From UCB3 sp964415605 (GTDB lineage Bacteria > Chloroflexota > Anaerolineae > Epilineales > Epilineaceae): 28,927 nt of DNA. Positions 8,680-15,536 of the stretch are shown here, in pieces. The notes beneath the pieces were generated by a model, which saw nothing but the letters and a program-made list of their open reading frames with translations, ran no database searches and had not been told where the DNA came from. Every line of letters begins with the position of its first letter. Positions within the stretch are counted from its first letter, which is position 1. Made by a program: the position numbers and the translations under genes. The DNA lies in assembly GCA_964415605.1 (NCBI GenBank), contig CAYQBA010000037.1, forward strand, positions 1-28,927. The letters are read 5' to 3'.

Positions 8680-9537
8680 TCACATCCGATGGCCGCCGTT
8701 GACGTCCACGATCGCCCCCGTGATGAAGGCACCCGCCACCGGCGACAACAGAAACGCCACCGGCCAGGCGATCTCGATGGGGCGGGCGAACCGCTGCATC
8801 GGGATCTCGGCCGTGATCTGGTCGCGGATTTCGGCCGGGATCTTGTCGGTCATGTCGGACTCGACGAACCCCGGCGCCACGACGTTGACGCGGATGTTGC
8901 GGCGCGCGCCCTCGCGGGCCAGCGACCGCGCCATGCCGATCAACCCCGCCTTCGACACGGCGTAGTTGACCTGCCCGACGCCGCCGCGCTCGCCGACGAT
9001 CGAGCTGATGAAGACGATCGACCCTTCGCCGCGGTCGCGCATGAGCGGGAACACCGGGCGCACGGTGTTGTAGGCGCCGGTGAGGTTCACGCTCATCGCG
9101 TTGTCCCAGTCGCGGTGCGTCATCTTGTGGAACATTGCGTCGCGCGTGATGCCCGCGTTGACGACGATGCCGAACAGCGGGCCGAGCTCGCTCTCCACCC
9201 GCTCGAGGGCCTGCTCCATCTCGGCGGGATACGTCACGTCGGCGTGCAAGGCAAGGGAGCCGTGCTCGCTGGGACGATCGCTGCGATCGGTGTACGCCAC
9301 CCGCGCGCCGAGCGCCTCCAGCAGCACCACGATCTGCTTGCCGATGCCCCGGTTGCCGCCGGTGACGAGGATGACCTTGTCCTCCAGGCCGAACATCGGG
9401 CGCAGGTTGGCGGCGGTCGCGCCGGCCCGGCCGATCACGGCCGCGGCGCTCCCCGCTGCCATGGGCGTGCCGCCGGCATCGCTCTCCGCGGCGGGGGCAT
9501 CGCCCTTGCCGGCCGCGCGCTTGTCATGTCCGCTCAT
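8680..9537 (-). CDS. phaB: Acetoacetyl-CoA reductase (SDR family) of the PHA operon
   Basis: 285 residues. This SDR enzyme would reduce acetoacetyl-CoA to (R)-3-hydroxybutyryl-CoA with NAD(P)H. It shows the cofactor motif TGGNRGIG (59-66), NAG (127-129), catalytic Ser near 178-179, and YAVSK with Tyr192 and Lys196. PGFVESDMT and a C-terminal VDVNGG are typical of FabG/PhaB. The first 47 or so residues are an Ala-rich extension not needed for the fold, and MFGLEDKVILVTGG from Met48 would be a canonical start. I kept ATG 9537 because it overlaps the phaC stop by 14 nt and has GGAG 7 nt upstream. FabG-type 3-oxoacyl-ACP reductase activity cannot be excluded by sequence alone; context favours PhaB. 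Confidence 0.88.
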   Translation of the reverse strand: MSGHDKRAAGKGDAPAAESDAGGTPMAAGSAAAVIGRAGATAANLRPMFGLEDKVILVTGGNRGIGKQIVVLLEALGARVAYTDRSDRPSEHGSLALHADVTYPAEMEQALERVESELGPLFGIVVNAGITRDAMFHKMTHRDWDNAMSVNLTGAYNTVRPVFPLMRDRGEGSIVFISSIVGERGGVGQVNYAVSKAGLIGMARSLAREGARRNIRVNVVAPGFVESDMTDKIPAEIRDQITAEIPMQRFARPIEIAWPVAFLLSPVAGAFITGAIVDVNGGHRM

Positions 9538-10612
9538 CGAGCCACTCCACGATGGTCTTGGGCAGGGCTTGTTGCACCTTGCCGCTCACGTACATCCCGA
9601 TGTGGCCGGTCGGGTAGCCGACGGCCCGGTAGTCGCTCGTCCCGACGAAGTCGCCCAACGCAAGCGACGAGACGGGTGGGACGAGGTGGTCGTACTCGGC
9701 GTAGACGTTGAGCACCGGCATCCGGATCTGCTTGAGGTCCACCCGCCGGTCCCCGATCACGACCTCGCCCCGGATCAGCTTGTTGGCCTGGTAGAAGTCC
9801 TTGAGGAACTGCCGATACGCCTCGCCGGCCTGATCCGGGCTGTCGAAGATCCACTTCTCCATGCGCAGGAAGTTCATCAGCTTCTTGTCGTCGTCGACCA
9901 CGTCCAGCAGCGCGGCGTACTTGGCGACGTTGAGCTGGAAGGGCTTGAGCAAGAGGAAGCCGAAGTTCATGAAGTCGCCCGGGATGTTGCCGAACGCGTC
10001 GACCATGGCGTCGATGTCCATGTGCCGGGCCCATACGTTGAGCAGCCCGCAGCTCGCGCCCTCGCCGGCGTGGAAGTCCACCGGTGCCACCATCGTGATC
10101 AAGTTCTTGACCTTGTCAGGTTGGAGCGCCGCGTAGCACATGCTGAACGTGCCGCCCTGACAGATCCCGAGCAGGTTGATCGCGTCGCGCCCGGTCCGCG
10201 CGCGGACCACGTCGACGCACGCGTCGAGGTAGCCGTTGATGTAGTCGTCGAGCGTCAGCCAGCGATCGGCCCGCGTGGGATAGCCCCAATCGATGAGGTA
10301 GACGTCCAACCCCTGGCGCAACAGGCTCTGGACCAGCGACCGGCCGTCCTCGAGGTCGACCATGTCCGGGCGGTTGACAAGCGCGTAGCTGATGAGGAGC
10401 GGCTGGGCGCCCGGCCGCTCGATCTCCGGCACATAGCGGTACAGCGTCAGCTTGCCCTCACGATACACAGCCTCGCGCGGTGTGAAGCCGACGCGGATGT
10501 CATCGCTGTCGATGCGCGCCAGCGCGTCGATGCCCGCGACGGTGCGGCGGCCCCATTCGGCCAGCTCGCGCGCCAAGGTGTCGGGCGTGAGCCCGATGAA
10601 CGGCGGCATCAT
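9524..10612 (-). CDS. phaC: Class III poly(R)-hydroxyalkanoate synthase subunit PhaC
   Basis: 362 residues, the short form typical of class III (and IV) synthases rather than the roughly 590 residues of class I. It polymerises (R)-3-hydroxyacyl-CoA into PHA at the granule surface. The lipase-like box GICQGG holds the nucleophile Cys151. Asp308 (AEYDHLVPP) and His337 (PTGHIGMY) complete the triad, with spacing very close to that known for Allochromatium vinosum PhaC. The DWGYPTRAD segment is typical of the family. The start ATGATG at 10612 overlaps the phaE stop as ATGA and is preceded by a strong GGAGGAGGTG. The alternative second ATG (10609) makes no functional difference. Pairing with the adjacent PhaE-like gene supports class III. 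Confidence 0.95.
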   Translation of the reverse strand: MMPPFIGLTPDTLARELAEWGRRTVAGIDALARIDSDDIRVGFTPREAVYREGKLTLYRYVPEIERPGAQPLLISYALVNRPDMVDLEDGRSLVQSLLRQGLDVYLIDWGYPTRADRWLTLDDYINGYLDACVDVVRARTGRDAINLLGICQGGTFSMCYAALQPDKVKNLITMVAPVDFHAGEGASCGLLNVWARHMDIDAMVDAFGNIPGDFMNFGFLLLKPFQLNVAKYAALLDVVDDDKKLMNFLRMEKWIFDSPDQAGEAYRQFLKDFYQANKLIRGEVVIGDRRVDLKQIRMPVLNVYAEYDHLVPPVSSLALGDFVGTSDYRAVGYPTGHIGMYVSGKVQQALPKTIVEWLDERT

Positions 10613-11790
10613 GCGGCACCTCCTCCCCGCCGCGCGCGCTTCGCCGCGGCGGGCGCCTCCGCGCCGGACGACGCTCCGCCAGACGCCGGCGTGCCGCGCG
10701 GGCGGAGCCTGACGGCCGGCTCGACGGGCGGCTGCGCGCGCAGCGCCTGGAGCTCGCGGCGCAAGGCCTTGAGCTCCCGCCGCAAGCCGTAGATCTCCTT
10801 GAACGCCTCGTCGAGCTCGGAGCGCGCCGGGATGTCGGTGGTCTTGAGCCACGTCTCGGCGATGGCGCGTTCGCGTTGGCGGTGGATCATGGCCGTGTTG
10901 AGCATCTGGCCTTGGGCGGCGGCGTACTGATCCGACCGGAAGACCTGGTCCATGTGGGCGTCGGTCACGGACGTCCACAGCTCGGTCAGCTCGCGCAGCG
11001 ATGCCACGGGTTGCCCGCGCTCGGCCCGCGCGCCGATCTCGCGCAGCACCGCCCCGAGGGCATCCGACCACGCGTCGGCGACGACGAGCTGATATTCGGC
11101 CACGGCGCGCCGGTGGTCCATCCAGGCGTCGAAGCCGCGCAGCAGCTTCTCGTCGAACTCACGCGTGGCGCCCAGGCTCGGGCTCTCGAGGAGCCGTCCG
11201 CCGGTGTGCTCCCAGGCATCCCAGTACAGCCGTGACAGGTCCGCGAACGCCGATGGGTTGCCGGTGACCGCGGCGCCGACATGCCCCGGCGCCTGCCGCA
11301 GCGACGCGCCCCACGGTCCGACGGTCCGCTGCACGACATCGAGGTACAACCGCCACATCTCGGTCAAGTCGCGCCCGGCGGCGTCCAGCGCTTCCGGGGT
11401 AGCGGCCCAGCCGGCGCGCATCCGCGCCAGGTAGGCGTCCACCGCCTCGTTCCACGATTGGCCGGACGCGGCTTGCGCCGCCACAGCCTGCCACGCCTGT
11501 GCGACGAGATCGGTGAACCGCCAGATGGCCGACTGGCTGCTCATGACGCCGGCGGCCGCGTCCTTGGCCACCGGCGCCGCCCCGGCCGTCCACGCCGCGG
11601 CGGTCGACTCGGCCATCCGCCGCCACATCTCGCCGAGGCTCGCGGGGACTTGCGCGGCACCGGTCGGCGACGCGGCGCCCGCGGGGGCGGCGGTCAGGTC
11701 GATCCAGGCCTGCCAGTACCCACGCTGCGCCTCGCGCCAGGCATCCGCCATGGCCTGCGCCTGAGCCTGCCAGGCCGGCTGGCCGTTCAT
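10609..11790 (-). CDS. phaE: PHA synthase subunit PhaE with a Trp-rich N-terminal half
   Basis: 393 residues, somewhat longer than usual for PhaE. PhaE forms the active class III synthase with PhaC. The C-terminal half is PhaE-like: TELWTSVTDAHMDQVFRSDQY, then helices, then a predicted coiled coil of repeated Leu and Arg (about residues 330-355), and a basic Ala/Gly-rich tail. The N-terminal half is rich in Trp, with W7-W18-W29 and W56-W67 exactly 11 residues apart. The same spacing occurs in the two phasin-like proteins encoded upstream, which suggests a shared amphipathic granule-binding module. ATG 11790 overlaps the upstream stop as ATGA. The open frame extends upstream to 12261, but that part lies over the preceding gene. 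Confidence 0.88.
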   Translation of the reverse strand: MNGQPAWQAQAQAMADAWREAQRGYWQAWIDLTAAPAGAASPTGAAQVPASLGEMWRRMAESTAAAWTAGAAPVAKDAAAGVMSSQSAIWRFTDLVAQAWQAVAAQAASGQSWNEAVDAYLARMRAGWAATPEALDAAGRDLTEMWRLYLDVVQRTVGPWGASLRQAPGHVGAAVTGNPSAFADLSRLYWDAWEHTGGRLLESPSLGATREFDEKLLRGFDAWMDHRRAVAEYQLVVADAWSDALGAVLREIGARAERGQPVASLRELTELWTSVTDAHMDQVFRSDQYAAAQGQMLNTAMIHRQRERAIAETWLKTTDIPARSELDEAFKEIYGLRRELKALRRELQALRAQPPVEPAVRLRPRGTPASGGASSGAEAPAAAKRARRGGGAA

Positions 11791-12233
11791 GGGGTCGTCC
11801 ACTTGCGCATCCAATCCGCCTGCATGTCGGCCATCTGCCGGGCCAGCGCCTGCCAACCGCTCAGCATGTCGCGATCGGCGGCACTCCACACCCCACCGCG
11901 GGACGGGTCCATCCGCCGCGCGGTATCGAACCACACGCCCCACAGCTGGCGCTGCGACGCGATGGACGCCTCGATCATCGTCCGGGCCTGGCGTGCCCAC
12001 GCCTCGACGTCGGCCGAGGTGCCCGCCGGCTGGGCCTCCGCCCACCGCGCCGTCCACGCCGCCTGCGCGTCGAGCCAGCCGTCGACGGCGGCGCGCCACG
12101 CGTCGATCGTCTGCTGCCACACGCCGCCGCCGAGCCTGGCGCCCGCGGTGGCCGCGGACCAACCCTCGATCAGCTGAGACTGCGCCTCGGCCCAGGCTTT
12201 GGTCATGTCCTCGAGCTGCTTGGTCCAATCCAT
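11787..12233 (-). CDS. Trp-rich phasin-like protein, probably PHA granule-associated
   Basis: 148 residues with 15 tryptophans, about one in ten, and no cysteine. Trp positions 3, 14 and 25 and again 116 and 127 are 11 apart, while 39, 46, 53 and 60 are 7 apart, which implies long amphipathic helices with an aromatic face. No catalytic motif is visible. AAGGAGATCGGC immediately before ATG 12233 is a strong ribosome site. The gene's TGA overlaps the phaE start as ATGA, so the two are probably translationally coupled. Coating of PHA granules or help to the synthase is inferred from composition, helix pattern and position; I know no named family for it. Confidence 0.75.
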   Translation of the reverse strand: MDWTKQLEDMTKAWAEAQSQLIEGWSAATAGARLGGGVWQQTIDAWRAAVDGWLDAQAAWTARWAEAQPAGTSADVEAWARQARTMIEASIASQRQLWGVWFDTARRMDPSRGGVWSAADRDMLSGWQALARQMADMQADWMRKWTTP

Positions 12234-12333
12234 GCCGATCTCCTTCAGTTTCTTGGGCCACCGGTCAGGCTCGGCCTCCTCCGCCCGTGCGGATGACCCG
12301 CCGGGCGGACGCTGGCCCGATCCGGGGCCCGAA

Positions 12334-12372
12334 ACGACGGAAGGGCGCGCCCGCGGCGTGCCCTTCCGTCGT
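12334..12372 (-). terminator. Intercistronic 13-bp perfect hairpin between two phasin genes
   Basis: The arms at 12334-12346 and 12360-12372 are exact complements (ACGACGGAAGGGC) around a 13-nt GC-rich loop. It sits 9 nt after the phasin stop and about 100 nt before the next start. On the minus strand it is followed by TTTC only, so it may be a leaky terminator or an RNA-stabilising end. Either would raise phasin mRNA relative to the synthase genes. Confidence 0.6.
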
Positions 12373-12381
12373 CGTCCCGAT

Positions 12382-12879
12382 TCAGTTGCCCTTCGTCCGC
12401 GCCCGGGCGCCGTTGGCCGGCATCGCGGCCTGCATCGTCTCGGCGGCCTCGTTCAACATGGCGCCGACCTGCGTCTGCACGTCGGTCGCCTGCTGCCACA
12501 TCTGCCCCACCTGGGCCTGCGCGGCGGTCGTCTGCTCCCGCACGGCGCGGCCGGTCTCGGCCGTCCACGTGCGGCCGGCCTCGTTCCATGTCTCGGTCCA
12601 GCGGCCGGCGATCTCGGCGTTTGCCTTGGCGTGCGCCCGCAGCTGCTCGCCGGCCTGCAGCCACAGCGCCTGCTCGCGCTGGAGCATCTCCTGGGTGCGG
12701 CCAGCGGCCTGGAACCACGCCTGGCCGGCTTGCTCGCGCGTCTTCAGCCAAGTCTCGAGGCTCGCCTGCGTGGCCTCGACCCACAGGTCGTTCCACGCCT
12801 GGGCGGCGTCCTGCCACTGCCGCAGGCCGGTCTGGAGGCTCTCGTGGGCGGTCGCGTAAAGCTTGTGGGTATCGTTCAT
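12382..12879 (-). CDS. Phasin-like granule protein with 11-residue Trp repeats
   Basis: 165 residues, no cysteine, almost entirely predicted helix, rich in Gln, Ala, Glu and Thr. Trp 22, 33, 44 and 55 are exactly 11 residues apart, Leu66 continues the register, and Trp94 and 105 form another 11-step pair. Hendecad helices lie flat on lipid surfaces in perilipins, apolipoproteins and synucleins, so a PHA-granule coat function is likely but inferred. The C-terminus is basic (RARTKGN). The start has AGGAG 7 nt upstream. It follows its own promoter with a SARP-like operator and is followed by a strong hairpin, as expected for a protein made in larger amounts than the enzymes. It has no recognisable catalytic site. 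Confidence 0.78.
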   Translation of the reverse strand: MNDTHKLYATAHESLQTGLRQWQDAAQAWNDLWVEATQASLETWLKTREQAGQAWFQAAGRTQEMLQREQALWLQAGEQLRAHAKANAEIAGRWTETWNEAGRTWTAETGRAVREQTTAAQAQVGQMWQQATDVQTQVGAMLNEAAETMQAAMPANGARARTKGN

Positions 12880-12917
12880 CGACGTTCTCCTGTGTTGGGT
12901 AGTGGTGGTACGCCGGG

Positions 12918-12949
12918 AGGATACCGCGCGCCAGTTACGCGCGAGTTAC
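12918..12949 (-). promoter_or_regulatory. Phasin promoter with SARP-type direct-repeat operator
   Basis: On the minus strand, GTAACTC (12949-12943) and GTAACTG (12938-12932) are direct heptamers with an 11-bp period. Exactly 8 nt after the second comes TATCCT (12923-12918), a -10 candidate. Known SARP operators have heptamers at 11-bp periodicity with the 3' copy 8 bp before the -10, where they replace the -35. A SARP-like gene lies about 560 bp upstream on the same strand. Confidence 0.6.
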
Positions 12950-12957
12950 AACCGCCG

Positions 12958-13512
12958 TCAATCCGGCGCGATCGCGCGCTCGAGGCGCTCGACCTGCTCG
13001 CGCACGGCCCTGACCTCGGCCCGCAGCTCGGCCAGGGCGAAGAGGACCGCGTCGGCGGCGGGGCCGGCGGCCTCGCCCGCCGGCGCCGGCTTCGCCACGG
13101 GCAAGAATGGGCTCCAGGCCTGGATCGAGCGCTCCAGCGTCTCGCCGACCTGCCGGCCGTAGGCCTCGGTCTGTTCGATGGTCTGCTCGACCGATCGCCG
13201 CATCAGATCGGTGTAGCCGGTGGCGAAGCGCTCCCACAGCCGGAAGCTCTCGGTCACTGCCATCGCCTGGTCCGAGGCGCTGGCATCGGCGACCGACGCG
13301 AGGGTGAGCTGCGCGAGCTGGCGCTGGATGAACGCCACGGCGTCGGCGAAATCGGTGAAGCGCGCCTCGTCGTCGCTCTGGACGTGCCGGATGTGGCCCC
13401 GCCAGCGCACCTGGGGATCGCCCGAGGACGCGCGCCACACGTCCTGGGTGAAGCGGAGGACGAACGACGCGATGTCGGGCGCCGGGTGGGAGGGCGACGG
13501 GGATCGGCTCAT
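12958..13512 (-). CDS. Coiled-coil phasin-like protein of the PHA locus (unknown family)
   Basis: 184 residues. The N-terminal half contains FVLRFTQDVW and then RWRGHIRHVQSDDEARFTDF, a compact segment with aromatic and charged residues that I cannot name. The middle is helical. After a Pro/Ala linker the C-terminus (about 153-180) is a clear heptad coiled coil of Leu, Val, Ala, Arg and Glu, similar in style to the PhaE C-terminus, so an interaction with PhaE or with phasins is possible. ATG 13512 overlaps the stop of the SARP gene as ATGA and has AAGGAG 7 nt upstream. The two are therefore co-transcribed, and this protein may serve the regulator rather than the granule. No enzyme motif is visible. 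Confidence 0.7.
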   Translation of the reverse strand: MSRSPSPSHPAPDIASFVLRFTQDVWRASSGDPQVRWRGHIRHVQSDDEARFTDFADAVAFIQRQLAQLTLASVADASASDQAMAVTESFRLWERFATGYTDLMRRSVEQTIEQTEAYGRQVGETLERSIQAWSPFLPVAKPAPAGEAAGPAADAVLFALAELRAEVRAVREQVERLERAIAPD

Positions 13513-14360
13513 GCGGGTTCTCCTTCCAGTGCCGGTCGGGCGACGTGCCCCAGGCCGATGGCTTCGTAGACGGCGCGCGTGGCCGGCAACGGGTCGAGGC
13601 CGAGCTCGCGGCGCATGGTCTCCTCGCACCGCCGCCAGGCCCGGACGGCCAGCGCGCGGTTGCCGCTGGCCACGTACGCGGTCATCTGGACGCGCCACGC
13701 GTCCTCCCACACCGGATCGACCTGGAGCACGCGCTGCGTCAGGTGGATGCTCTCCAGGGGGTTGACGTCCACCGACAGCTCGGCCAGCCGCACCATCGCG
13801 CCGAGGGCGAGGGTCTGGAGGCGCTCGGTCTCGAGGCTGGCCCAGTCCTCGTAGCGGCGCTCGGGCAGGTAGTCGCCAGCGTACAGCGCCGCGGCCGCCC
13901 GCAGGTGGCCCCGGGCGGCGTCGGGATCGCCCGGCCAGGCGGCGTGCGCGGCGGCGATATGCGCCTCCATCTCGATGGCGTCGATCCACACGGCGTCGAC
14001 GTCCAGGCCGTAGGCGTGGCCGAACCGCCGGACGAAGCGGGGCTCGGCCCTGGGGAGACGGTCGGGCTCGAGGGCGCGCTGGATGGCGTTGAGCGCCACC
14101 TTGAAGTCGCGGTCGCCGGCATCCGCGTCGACCCCGGGCCACAGCGCGTCGACGATCTGCTCGCGCGTCCGGCGCCGGCGGCGCAAGGTCACGAGGAACT
14201 GGAACAGCTGGACCGCCTTGTCGCGGCCCCACGCCCCGGGCGGCAGCTCGTCGTCCCCGCGCCAGACCCGGAAGCTGCCGAGGGTCTGGATGCGCAGGCT
14301 CGGGCCGGTGGGGGACGCCGCCGGGCCGGGCGCGCTCGTGGTCGTCGGGTGGTCGGTCAC
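13509..14360 (-). CDS. SARP-like transcriptional regulator (winged helix plus BTAD domain)
   Basis: 283 residues from GTG 14360. After an unstructured Pro/Thr N-terminus, residues about 22-115 form an OmpR-like winged helix with the family opening LRIQTLGSFRVWRGD. TREQIVDALWPG and FKVALNAIQRAL follow. The bacterial transcriptional activation domain follows at about 122-270 (WIDAIEMEAHI, GDYLPERRYEDW, a TPR-like bundle, CEETMRRELGLDPLP). No NTPase domain is attached, so it is a small stand-alone SARP. SARPs activate promoters by binding direct heptamers. Its position at the head of the PHA genes, and the heptamers before the phasin gene, suggest it controls them. The frame extends to a TTG at 14396, but that TTG belongs to a good -35, and the promoter points to a leaderless start at GTG 14360. 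Confidence 0.88.
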   Translation of the reverse strand: MTDHPTTTSAPGPAASPTGPSLRIQTLGSFRVWRGDDELPPGAWGRDKAVQLFQFLVTLRRRRRTREQIVDALWPGVDADAGDRDFKVALNAIQRALEPDRLPRAEPRFVRRFGHAYGLDVDAVWIDAIEMEAHIAAAHAAWPGDPDAARGHLRAAAALYAGDYLPERRYEDWASLETERLQTLALGAMVRLAELSVDVNPLESIHLTQRVLQVDPVWEDAWRVQMTAYVASGNRALAVRAWRRCEETMRRELGLDPLPATRAVYEAIGLGHVARPALEGEPA

Positions 14361-14366
14361 GGGCGC

Positions 14367-14396
14367 ATTATCGGCCCGCGGGCGAGCGGCGTGCAA
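14367..14396 (-). promoter_or_regulatory. Promoter of the SARP-like gene, probably giving a leaderless mRNA
   Basis: TTGCAC (14396-14391), an 18-bp spacer and GATAAT (14372-14367) form a good sigma-70-like promoter. The expected start falls on the G of GTG 14360, six nt after the -10. No Shine-Dalgarno site is visible, which agrees with leaderless translation. Confidence 0.55.
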
Positions 14397-14490
14397 GCGT
14401 GCGACCGCGGGCGCGACGACGAACGCGGCACCCCCGCAGATCTCATCGTTTCCCTGCCCTCATGGGGGGCCGGGTGGCGCGAAGCGCTGG

Positions 14491-14531
14491 GATGGGGGTG
14501 AGGGTGGCCCGGATCGGCGCCGGCCCCCATC
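14491..14531 (-). terminator. Stem-loop downstream of the sortase gene
   Basis: Perfect 8-bp arms GATGGGGG (14491-14498) and CCCCCATC (14524-14531), with a GC-rich loop that can pair further, lie 60-100 nt after the sortase stop. There is no U-tract. The rest of the gap 14361-14591 holds the SARP promoter and nothing else I recognise. Confidence 0.35.
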
Positions 14532-14591
14532 GGTCATCCGAATCGCATCAACGCATCGGCACGGGGCGTCGCCAGGTCGTGCCGGGCGACC

Positions 14592-15536
14592 TCAGGGCGC
14601 GGCGTCGCCGCCCGCCCAGACCGTCGCCTCGGGCACAAGCGTCGTGAAGACCACCAAGCGCTTGGAGTACGTGGCGGCCCCGTGGTCCCACGCGCCGTCA
14701 CACGTCACGAGGTTGAGGTCCGCGGTCTGGGACTTGCCGAAGATGGCGTCGATGATCGGGCCCTGGGCGTTGTGGTCGTAGATCTCCCAGTCCTCGACCA
14801 TGAACGTATAGCGGTCGCCGTTGGCGTACGTCACCATCACCTCGTCGCCGGCGTTGACCTTGTCGAGGTCCCAGAACACGGCGGGGCCGCCGGTGCTGGT
14901 GTCGAGGTGCCCGGCGATCACGGCGTTCCCGGTCTCGCCCGGCTGGAAGCCCTTGTCGTACCAGCCCACGTTCATGAAGCCGGCCGGCGCGTCCATCGCC
15001 CGTTCCTGCTCGTCGGTCAAGCCGACGTGCTCGATCGGCGCGTCGACGCCGATCGACGGGATCTCGAGGCGCACGGGGCCGCCCGCGTTGGCAAGGCGCG
15101 TGAGGCTCGCATCACGCTGCGGTGCCGCACCCGACGCCGCTGGAGGGTCGCCTGACGCGATGCCGCCGACTGGCGGCACGACCGGCGGCGATGCGGCCTC
15201 GGAGGCCATCTCGGCCGCCGGGCCGGGCACGGCGCCATCGGTCACCACACCGGCCTGATCCACGGCGGCGCCGTAGCCCGCCGCGGCGTCCACGCCTGGC
15301 CCGCCGGCGGTGTCGGCCGGGGCGGCCAGGACGGAGCCGCCCTCGCCGACGGTCGACGCGTCGGCCTGGGGCGCCACGCCACCGGCGGCGTCGCCGGACG
15401 GCGGCGCCGGCCGATCGTTCTGGGCGAAGCCCGAGGCGGAGGCGCGCTGGTAGACGTGGTAGTCGCCGCTGCAGCCGGTGAGGCCCGGCACGAGGACCGC
15501 GAAACACGCCGCGGCGAGCAAACTGCGATTCATCAT
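14592..15536 (-). CDS. Sortase (class E/F-like) with a lipoprotein signal
   Basis: 314 residues from ATG 15536. Sortases are surface cysteine transpeptidases. The catalytic set is visible: His210 in AGHLDT, Cys279 in LVTCDG and Arg293 in YSKRLVVF, all within a C-terminal beta-barrel domain (about 152-305) containing LEIPSIGVDAPIEHVG. The N-terminus has a short basic start, a hydrophobic stretch and LTGC with Cys22, a regular lipobox, instead of a plain membrane anchor. About 125 residues of Ala/Pro/Gly-rich linker separate it from the catalytic domain. No protein in this window ends in an LPxTG-type sorting signal, so its substrate lies elsewhere, or it acts as a housekeeping or polymerising enzyme. 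The frame extends to 15575, but ATGATG at 15536 fits the signal peptide. Confidence 0.88.
   Translation of the reverse strand: MMNRSLLAAACFAVLVPGLTGCSGDYHVYQRASASGFAQNDRPAPPSGDAAGGVAPQADASTVGEGGSVLAAPADTAGGPGVDAAAGYGAAVDQAGVVTDGAVPGPAAEMASEAASPPVVPPVGGIASGDPPAASGAAPQRDASLTRLANAGGPVRLEIPSIGVDAPIEHVGLTDEQERAMDAPAGFMNVGWYDKGFQPGETGNAVIAGHLDTSTGGPAVFWDLDKVNAGDEVMVTYANGDRYTFMVEDWEIYDHNAQGPIIDAIFGKSQTADLNLVTCDGAWDHGAATYSKRLVVFTTLVPEATVWAGGDAAP

Noticed and set aside
8506..10792. Long plus-strand frames opposite phaB and phaC
   Set aside because: They are shadows of clear SDR and PhaC genes on the minus strand, with His/Arg/Ala-rich translations and no motif.
13545..14501. A plus-strand frame opposite the SARP-like gene
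   Set aside because: No ribosome site or domain; the minus-strand winged helix and BTAD domain are clear.
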